DNA of 64,000 bases, taken from the NCBI GenBank assembly GCA_037447655.1, contig JBBHKE010001075.1, positions 1 through 64,000 on the forward strand. The letters are read 5' to 3'. A program made the translations under genes and the position numbers. The first letter of the stretch is position 1. Every line of letters begins with the position of its first letter. Below, piece by piece: positions 57,101 through 64,000 of this stretch. Source of the DNA: Zygnema cylindricum. Lineage: Eukaryota; Streptophyta; Zygnematophyceae; Zygnematales; Zygnemataceae. The notes under the pieces were generated by a model. The model saw only the letters and a program-made list of their open reading frames with translations, did not search any database and had not been told where the DNA came from.

Positions 57101-59270
57101 CCCGAATTTAGGATGAAAGTTCGACTTTTGAAAGCGAGAGTGCTTTCAGAAATTGTAGGAGATTCCATAGGATGTGACAAAGAGCTTCAAAGCTGTAATA
57201 AAGAGAATAGTTGGTGGCAAAAAAGTTCTCCAGGTCTTGTTCTTCAGGTAGAATTAGCGTGGATTCAAGCCAAGAATTTGGTTGTTGCAAGTCAAGGGAA
57301 GTCAAACCCCTTGTTTTCAAGGAGTAAAACTTTAGTTGCGAGTCTCACTCCGCTGCGAACTCAAGCAATGACATTATCTTCCACAATTGTGGAGAGGAAT
57401 GAAGGTGGTCCTTATGGAAAATTAGTTGAAATTCGTGATGACGATGCCATTATTGCCGATGCTTTTGTGAAGCTCGCAGAAGCTTTGAAAGAGTTGAAAA
57501 GTATTACGATTGGAGAGTACTTGGAGTTATTAAATCAGGGATTAGGAGTTTGGGAGCATACTCTCCCACCAACAGACCATCGGATTACTTGGTTGCTAGA
57601 GAAAATTGGAGAAGCGTTTGTTGAGTTAAGAGAATTGACAGAACAACAACAGCTCATTCAGGATGCTTTTAGGTTTGTGGTTCATGGTGGGCTCAAGGAT
57701 TGTGAACCTTTTTTTCGATGGAGAACTTGTCAAAACTCTTTATCTGATTTACATTTTACACACGAGCAAAGGAAGGCAGCTTGTTTGGTTTACGAAAAGC
57801 AGCTTGCTCAAGCAGAATTACTTAATGGGATTGATTTATTAAAAGACGCGAATATTGTTTCGGATTTAGGGTTGACAATGCGAGGGCCTTTAGTAAATGA
57901 TATTCTGGAGAAGGCAAAATATTCACTGGAAGGTGCTTTAATGGACATTCAAAGCTTATCGAAAACCTCGCAGAGAAAAGGACGAGAAGAATATGTTCGA
58001 TCTAGTCAAGCGAAACTAGGTCTTGTCCAATTTTGCCTTGAAGAAACGGATGGGTCGATGGTAGAATCTATGAAATGGCTCGAAGCAAGCTTAATTAATG
58101 AAGTTATTCAGGAAGATAAAGGTTCATCTTTTCCTGTGACGCGCGTTTACTCGAATCAAGGAATTAAAGATAATGACATGAGAAATCATAGAGGTCGATA
58201 TGTTCGTTCAGCTTGGGTTTTAATACGTGGTGGAGCAATAGACGAAGCAGAAAAATATTTGTTGAATGCTTTACATATAGCAGAAAACTGCCATTCTTCA
58301 CTTAGGTTTGAAGTGGGTCGCATTTACGGCCTTTTAGGAGCCGTAGAGTGGCTGAGAGGAGGAGAGCTCAAAATTATTATGGACTACTTGGAGAATGCGA
58401 GAAAGGTGATAAGAGAGGAGTTAGGAGATGTGAATTTGGAGGTTGCGGATATTCTGGACTGTATTGGGAGAGTGAAGGAGGAGCAAGCAGCAATTTCTGG
58501 AAATAAGGTAAGAAGTTTATGTTATGACGCCTTTTTAGCTCCTAGAATGTTAAATTCTGTTTCATGGGTACTTGAATTTTGACATGAATTCTTGTTCCTG
58601 AGAAGCTTGCAACTATGCAGTAACTTTCGGTACACCGTGAATAATTATTAACGTTAATAACACTAATTCAGTGCCGGTTTTTTTTGCCCTCTGTTCACAG
58701 AATAGCGATAATAATACTAAGTTTTTCCAACTAATTTTTTTCTTGACGCTAATTCTTAAACGGTTCAATAATTCAGAATTGAATTAGAGTTAATAACACT
58801 AATGTTAACCACACGTTCATAACTGCATATGGTTTTCTTTAACCCATCTTTTGAAAGGACTTTTACAAGGACTATTCGAGCTGGTTCTTTAATCTGTTCA
58901 AAATCAGCCATGTTATCGAATTAGAATTATTTCCACTTTTATAAATCCCACTCTAATAATTTATTTATCTAACAATGAGTCCTATCGGTTCTCGTCTTAT
59001 GGTTGTCAACAGATATTGTTGGGAGACGCGTACAAATCTTATTCTGCCTCTTACGATATCAGAAAAAACATTATGGGAGCTGATCATCCGATTTTGGCGT
59101 TTAATCTCACGGATTTGGCGAGAGTGGAGGAGAACCGAGGAAGTCAAGATTCTTCTTTAAGTTTACAAAAAAAATCTCTCTCGTTACTCGAAAAAGGTCA
59201 CTTATGGGCGGATGATATCAAGGACGAATTGAAATTGTTAACTATTGGCTCCGATAGAAGTAAAGCGTGA
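48115..59270 (+). CDS. NB-ARC-TPR protein (NLR-like STAND NTPase)
   Basis: Exons: 48115-48507, 49492-49675, 50743-50999, 51231-51398, about 52405-52590, 54180-54212, 54427-54522, 55639-55844, 56162-56395, 56704-58507, 59013-59270 (about 1,270 residues). The N-terminal ~280 residues match no domain I know. Then come CFCGREEEMTLF (typical pre-P-loop), the P-loop APSGFGKSQFALEYAYRHL, ILWVNASS, Walker B HKFLVIFDDLEN, sensor-like KGKAHIIVTSK, LPLGVGISVHLF (GLPL-like) and a winged-helix-like AIPKELLLIS. The long exon and the last exon are helical repeats; the end has a clear TPR, SYDIRKNIMGADHPILAFN. STAND ATPases of this type act as ligand-triggered switches, often in immunity. No TIR, coiled-coil or LRR is seen. 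The first P-loop Gly is Ala. The acceptor of exon 5 is uncertain. Intron 5 is filled with a CT-rich repeat and a hAT-like element. Confidence 0.85.
50275..50483. mobile_element. MITE of the CAGTACACCG family, diverged
   Basis: The left TACACCGTGTATTGTTATTTG and right GCTAATAGTGCTGCAGGTTGTA ends, and the interior CTCATTTTTCTCTGAGCACACTTATCGG block, match the 33839 element. It lies in intron 2 of the NB-ARC-TPR gene. Confidence 0.7.
52595..53305. repeat. ~700-bp CT-rich simple repeat in intron 5 of the NB-ARC-TPR gene
   Basis: Almost pure C/T on the transcribed (plus) strand, mainly CTCCCTCT and CTCTCC motifs, starting directly after the donor of exon 5. Its long open frames on both strands reflect the lack of A on one strand. 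Confidence 0.95.
53688..54053. mobile_element. hAT-like MITE with perfect 8-bp target duplication
   Basis: Flanked by TAAATAAG at 53680-53687 and 54054-54061. The ends CAGTGTTGTGCATCGG and CCAATACACAACACTA are inverted repeats with the (C/T)AGTG start typical of hAT. The interior is dense in TTATCG/CGATAA palindromes. It lies in intron 5 of the NB-ARC-TPR gene, shortly upstream of exon 6. Confidence 0.88.
58630..58820. mobile_element. Partial MITE, CAGTACACCG family
   Basis: Starts GGTACACCGTGAATAATTATT with repeated TTAATAACACTAATT inside. I could not place the right end. It is in the last intron of the NB-ARC-TPR gene. Confidence 0.45.
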
Positions 59271-60528
59271 AAGGTTATGTAGTCAGTACAAAATGGATTA
59301 GTCAATTATATTTTGTAATTTTTTTCTCACTTTTTGTAATATACAATCAGGACTGTAAAGGACTTGAGATGAAAATAAAGGCCGATCTGACAATAGTGCC
59401 TAGAAAATTGTCAGGAAAAAGGTTTTGACTGTAGTCACTGTAACATTTCTAACCATTTTGTTCATCAGGATTCTCATGGGCGTTTTCATTATTGTTGTAT
59501 ATCGTAGTGAGGAAAGGAGAGATGCGAAGCTTTTTATATAAGTTATTTTTTTGGCGGTAAAGCTTGTTTCTGGAAACATTTGTTACTTGTATTCTTTTCT
59601 GTTATCGTGCATCCTCACGGGCCTTTTTCAAACACTTGTATGAAAGTTTCATTATAAAATCTCATTGCATAATTATGGTTGCAGAATAGTTTTTGTGCTG
59701 CTATTGATTTCACAATTTCTCAATTCGATTCTTTACCAAGCTTTGAGCCAAAAATGACACAGCTTTCCACAGTAGTTCTAGATAAAAGACAATTGTGTTG
59801 CAAGATATAGCTTATCAACGTTTGTTTCTTGTTGAAGCCCTTTCAATATGGCAACACTCTACCAAGGAGATCCAGGAGTGAATGACGTAGGTTAAAAAAA
59901 TATCACAGACATTAGCCTTGAAAATTATGGAAAGACCGTTAAAAATACATAAATAATCAAACAACAAATAGCCCAAATGCTTGTAGTTTCATGGAAAAGA
60001 CAAAAGCGAGAGTTGATTGATGGATCCAAAAAAATGCCAGTTAGAATACAGCTGTATAGACATCCTACTAAGTTTACATCATGTTCTTTATGCTTTAAAA
60101 CGAAAATGAGGATCAGTTTCCAATCACGAATCTATATACAGTTTTATATACACAAATACAGAAATCTTTTGGATACCATGAATAGTACAAGTTGTAAATC
60201 TATATACAATTCCTTTGACAGTCCAAAAGTACATCATTCCCGGTCGATCCAACACCCGAATGTCATTTTTTCTTTCGTTTCCTTTTACTTGATTTGTTCT
60301 TCTCGCATTTGTCACTTTTGGGAGACAATTCCTACTTTTCACGATATGGTTCTTCAATATTTTTGGTCTCCTCCCCTCATTTTCGAGTCGTTTGAGTTGT
60401 TATTCATATTGAATTTTCGGACATTCTTCCTCTCGAATGTCACCGTGGTCACCAGAACTGTTACATTTAGAATCCTTCGATGATTTCAAAAAAGTCTTCT
60501 CGACTATGTATTAACATTTGTGTTGCTC

Positions 60529-60558
60529 TTCTTTTTTTTTTTTTTTTTTTATAATTTT

Positions 60559-60611
<53 letters not shown>

Positions 60612-60616
60612 TTTTC
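60529..60616. repeat. Poly-T tract
   Basis: Nearly uninterrupted T with a few other bases. It could be the reverse-strand poly-A of a retroposed sequence, but I find no target duplication or retroposon body. Confidence 0.9.
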
Positions 60617-60789
60617 TAACATCAGGAAAGAGAATTAACTTTAAAGAAAGAATAGTCCTCAACACATTTTCGCATTTGAACTCCCTCAATTTTGAAAAGA
60701 GATCAACTTTGTGTGTTGTTAAGCCCTATCTGGTATTTTCCATAGTCTTTTTTTTGTTTCTTTTGACTCATTTTCTGTATTCTTTGACA

Positions 60790-60990
60790 AGCGTTTAATA
60801 GCATTTGACCTTTTTTATCCTTTGACTCGATTTCTGTATTCATTGACAAGTTTTGTCTAATTTGACTCACTTTCTTTATCCTTTGATTCATTTTCTTTAT
60901 CTTTTGACTCACTTTTTTTATCCTTTGATCCATTTTCTTTATCTTTTGACTCACTTTTTTTATCCTTTCGTGCATTTGCCGGTATGCGAT
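60790..60990 (-). repeat. 21-bp minisatellite
   Basis: About nine copies of TATCCTTTGACTCACTTTC plus two bases. On the minus strand it keeps a frame open as QRIKKVS/QKIKKMD heptads starting at an ATG (61000-61002). It lies just downstream of PARG E and may be non-coding. Confidence 0.8.
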
Positions 60991-61296
60991 TATCCTTTCC
61001 ATGTGAATTATTCAGTTGTGAAGAATTCCTGAAATCACTAAAACATAATCATTACTCTTACCTCCAAAGAGAAGAAAAAAGTAAAGGGAAAAAAAAGGGC
61101 AAAAACAAACAAACAAACAAGCAAACAAAAAAAAAAACCAACGAAACAACCCAAAAAACGAAAAAAAAAATGAAAAGGTGGTTAATGTTGTGGTCAAACA
61201 ATGCTTCAGGTGCTTAACAAAGCTGACAATTTAAGCAAACCAATAAATCACCGAAAAATTAGCCTTTGCATATAAATGTGATTTGGTAGTGCATAC

Positions 61297-63550
61297 TCAC
61301 ACAAGCTCTACAAGAGTCTTCTGAAAGACGGGCCTCGAGAAGTAAAGTATTATGTTTTCCTTCCCCAAGAGGTAAAGTAGTATGTCTTTCTTACTTGCGA
61401 GGTAAAATATGTTTTTTTTCCTCCAGAGGTAAAGCATGTTCCATTTCCTCGAGAGATAAAGTATGCTCTTTTTCCTCAAGAGGTAAGGTTTGTCCTTTTT
61501 CATCGAGATGTTAAGCGTGTTCCCAAGAGGTAAAGTATGTCCTTTTTCCACGAGAGGTACAGTATGTTTTTCTCCCTCGAGAGGCAAATTATGTTCTCTT
61601 TTCTCGAGAGGTAAAGCATGATTTTCCCCGTCGATAGGTACATTGTGTTCTTTTTCCTTGAGAGGTAAAGCATGATTTTCTTCCTCGGTAGGTACATTAT
61701 GTTTTTTTTCCTTGAGGGGTAAAGCATGATTTTCTTCCCCGATAGGTATATTATGTTCTTTTCCCTTGAGAGGTAAAGCATGATTGTCTTCCTCGGTAGG
61801 TACATTATGTTCTTTTTCCTCGAGAGATGAAGTATGCTGACGAAGATTGACTAGTTCAATACCATCCGGTCGACAATAGGATCCTGTAACAACTGATCAT
61901 TGAATAATTTTTAGCTACCGTTTCATTGTCAAAGGTAAATGAAAATAAAAATAACTTGATACATTTCTCCCTTGTACGGTTTTCCTCATTATGCCGATTG
62001 AAGTTCACAAGCTGTACTGTACTTATTTAAGTACCCAATGTAGTGCTCCATTTATGGTTCAGTTTCACCTTTCTACTTAGAGAATTTTAGTAGAACATGG
62101 AGGCATTTTATCAATTACCTAGACATAAAACAAATTTCCATACTCCTTGATGATTGAGCTTTACCATGTGGGAAGAAACGAGAAATCAGAAAGTCGAAAA
62201 ACCCTTCCGATTTGTAAAATCTCATTTCATCTCCGTACTCGAACAAAAGACGACAAAGCTCTCCAACGTTAACATCATTGTCCTTTAGGACTTTAATAAC
62301 CTATATCATGTTACAATTTCAAATAGAGATACAACATAAATGTTACTGTTAGTATAATTTTACACGTTATTAGTAAAACACAGCTATTATTTTACGAAGG
62401 ACGAGTTTGAAGCTTTTTGTGTCTCACATTCATCCATAATCCGCACAACAACGGAAAAAACCCAGAAGTGAATTACTTTGAATACACTCGACTCCTTTAT
62501 TCATACATTGACTCTTTTTTTTCCACTTAAAGGTAGAAAATTGACACAATGATCTGTTGAAAATCTTGCAAAGCATCTAAGTACGACAATCCAGATTGTT
62601 TTGATCTTCCTATTGTCATTAATTTTATACTGAAAAGCACTGATATGAAATTCAAAATCAAACAAGGAAGCCAAACAATAAAGTATAGAGAGGTATCACC
62701 ATTTCAAGTTTTGCCATTCTCCTATCTTCAGCAGTAAAATACTTCACATATGGCCGTCGAGCCTGCAAAAACCGCAAAAAAAGTCTAAAATGCCTGTTTT
62801 ACTTTTTTGCCAATATTCATTCATTTTAGTGATGTATAAAAAAAAAATGTACTACATTTACGAGAATTAAAACGCGTTGCCAAGATGATGTTGCCTCCAT
62901 TTGGATGAAAATTGTGGAAGGATTATTTGTTGTAGTTTTACAATTTATCTGAAATCTGTCGCACCACATGTAGTTGTCATAGAAAAAACCACATTTACAA
63001 AGACTCAAAAAAATACGTGACACCTTTTGTCTCTCGCTTGGGTGAAAAATGTGAAAAAAATGTAAAAGGTGTGAAACAAAAGTAAAATAATGTGGAAAAA
63101 ATGTGAAAATGAGATAGTACCACTGAGGCCGCGGCCCATTGAATCATACTCTTTATCTGGGGATCTCCTCCAAAAACACCACATCCCCAATTTCCGGTTG
63201 CAGTTGGGACAAGTTTTTCTTTCTCCTGTTGGGATGATTAAAAAGCAAAAATCTCAAAATTTTAAAATGTAATTTTTTTTCATTTTCATACCATGTTTAT
63301 CAAAGCATTGAATGATAAAAAAAATCCAGCATAATTTCAAAAAGTCGTGAAATGTGAAAGAGATATCTACATCATGTTTACTAAAATAATGTAAGACAAG
63401 ACGGCAAAGTGACAAGTCAGCTAACTGAGATTTTTGTCTTCCTTTTGAGATACAGAAACACAATGAAAAATAAAACTTACACAATTTGCATGTGTTCGAA
63501 AATATGGAGTCTCGGAATGGATAAATCCAGACAACGCTTTGTTCAATTCC
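61297..63550 (-). CDS. PARG paralog E, 3' half, with two-frame repeat tail
   Basis: Exons matching exons 8-12 of the other paralogs: 63481-63550, 63121-63225, 62700-62762, 62165-62300, 61297-61883, all in phase. Marks are [29 protein letters not shown], a diverged YVKYFTAEDRRMAKL where others have YYTFGD, and GELCRLLFEYGDEM followed by EGFFDFLI. The upstream catalytic exons lie beyond the right edge. The 194-residue last exon is made of 27-bp repeats: eleven units such as HNVPTEEEN/HALPLKEKE, then after a frame change about six units such as YLSRKWNML, ending LVELV and TGA. It is convergent with the NB-ARC-TPR gene and in opposite orientation to PARGs A-D. Divergence and the short exon 8 suggest it is an older paralog. 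Confidence 0.85.
61310..61835 (-). repeat. 27-bp coding minisatellite in PARG E last exon
   Basis: About seventeen units of the type CATGCTTTACCTCTCAAGGA plus seven bases, with a 54-bp higher-order alternation in the first half. A frame change near 61490-61510 separates the two differently translated halves. Confidence 0.9.
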
Positions 63551-63749
63551 CTGATACCAAAAATAAAAAAGGGGGAAAAAAAACAAGTTTATGCATTATT
63601 AGCACTTAAGATTTTCTAATTCTAAAAGTGGGTAAGACCCCAAAGAACAACATTGTTAAGAACAAATGTTAGGAAACAGTCACCACAAGTAAACTGGTAC
63701 TTTCAGGCTTTCCCCATCTCCCTCTCCCTCTCCCTTTTCAGGAAACAGC

Positions 63750-63931
63750 TACAATCCCCGTTGCCATTAGAGTTGATAACGCTAATTAGAGTGCGTGTTT
63801 TTTTAACCCAAAATCATAAATTACTGTTCATTAACACTATTTGGTTAAGCGGCCCATAATGAGCCACGTGACTAAACACACTTCAGTGTAGTTATAATAA
63901 TTCAGTAACTCTAATAGCGATGTAAGGTATA
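63750..63931. mobile_element. Diverged MITE in PARG E intron
   Basis: TACAATCCCCGTTGCCATTAG on the left and CTCTAATAGCGATGTAAGGTA on the right form inverted ends. Interior TTGATAACGCTAATTAGAG motifs fit the CAGTACACCG family. Confidence 0.6.
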
Positions 63932-64000
63932 ATTTCAAGTTTCCAATAACTTCTAACAGAATATGAAATCGAGATATTAGTAATACCATGGCAAGCTCCC

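Larger units (their letters stand above)
59271..61296. other. Convergent intergenic region between NB-ARC-TPR and PARG E
   Basis: Holds the 3' UTRs of two convergent genes, a ~100-bp T run, a 21-bp repeat and an A-rich CAAACAAACAAA stretch near 61100-61170. An open frame at 59977-60483 (plus) has no recognisable domain. I see no convincing gene. Confidence 0.5.

Noticed and set aside
60520-60798. Open frame starting with long poly-Phe
   Set aside because: Created by the T run; no protein features.
61000-61200. A- and CAAA-rich stretch as a retroposon tail
   Set aside because: No retroposon body or target duplication was found next to it.

Overview
This window is AT-rich nuclear DNA from a streptophyte (a land plant or a close algal relative). 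The evidence is a plant-type GT106/DUF246 O-fucosyltransferase-family gene, poly(ADP-ribose) glycohydrolases (PARGs) with plant-style motifs, an NB-ARC/TPR gene, and many GT-AG introns with T-rich acceptors. I cannot name the species. All gene models were spliced by hand, using reading-phase agreement at each junction and comparison between paralogs.

Layout. (1) 1357-7925, minus: a near-complete O-fucosyltransferase-like gene in eight recognised exons. (2) 10150-12230, minus: the catalytic part of a short PARP/ARTD-type ADP-ribosyltransferase. (3) 13278-41846, plus: four tandem PARG paralogs, A to D. They form two copies of an A-B unit, and a 10-N assembly gap lies exactly at the unit junction. 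A and D look able to encode complete catalytic cores, although D lacks an obvious ATG. C lacks its first exon because of the gap. B is frameshifted and cut off by the gap. (4) 45837-46133, plus: a small predicted secreted Cys-rich protein. (5) 48115-59270, plus: an NB-ARC-TPR protein of about 1,270 residues, resembling an NLR-type sensor. (6) 61297-63550, minus: the 3' half of a fifth PARG (E), which runs off the right edge.

Overall this is an ADP-ribosylation island. One writer (PARP) is divergent from an array of erasers (PARG), and an NLR-like gene lies between erasers D and E. The most unusual feature is the PARG tails. C ends in thirteen 23-residue repeats followed by a hydrophobic segment made of a 24-bp repeat. 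E ends in 27-bp repeats read in one frame and then, within the same exon, in a second frame. D carries an Asn-rich hexapeptide repeat at its N-terminus. Another recurring theme is local tandem duplication of exon edges inside introns, which produces decoy splice sites.

The spaces between genes and the introns hold many short inverted-repeat elements: a TA-flanked family with CAGTACACCG ends, a relative with TGCCCATCG ends, one Emigrant/pogo-like element, one hAT-like element with a perfect 8-bp target duplication, and an unclassified family. There are also long CT-rich tracts.
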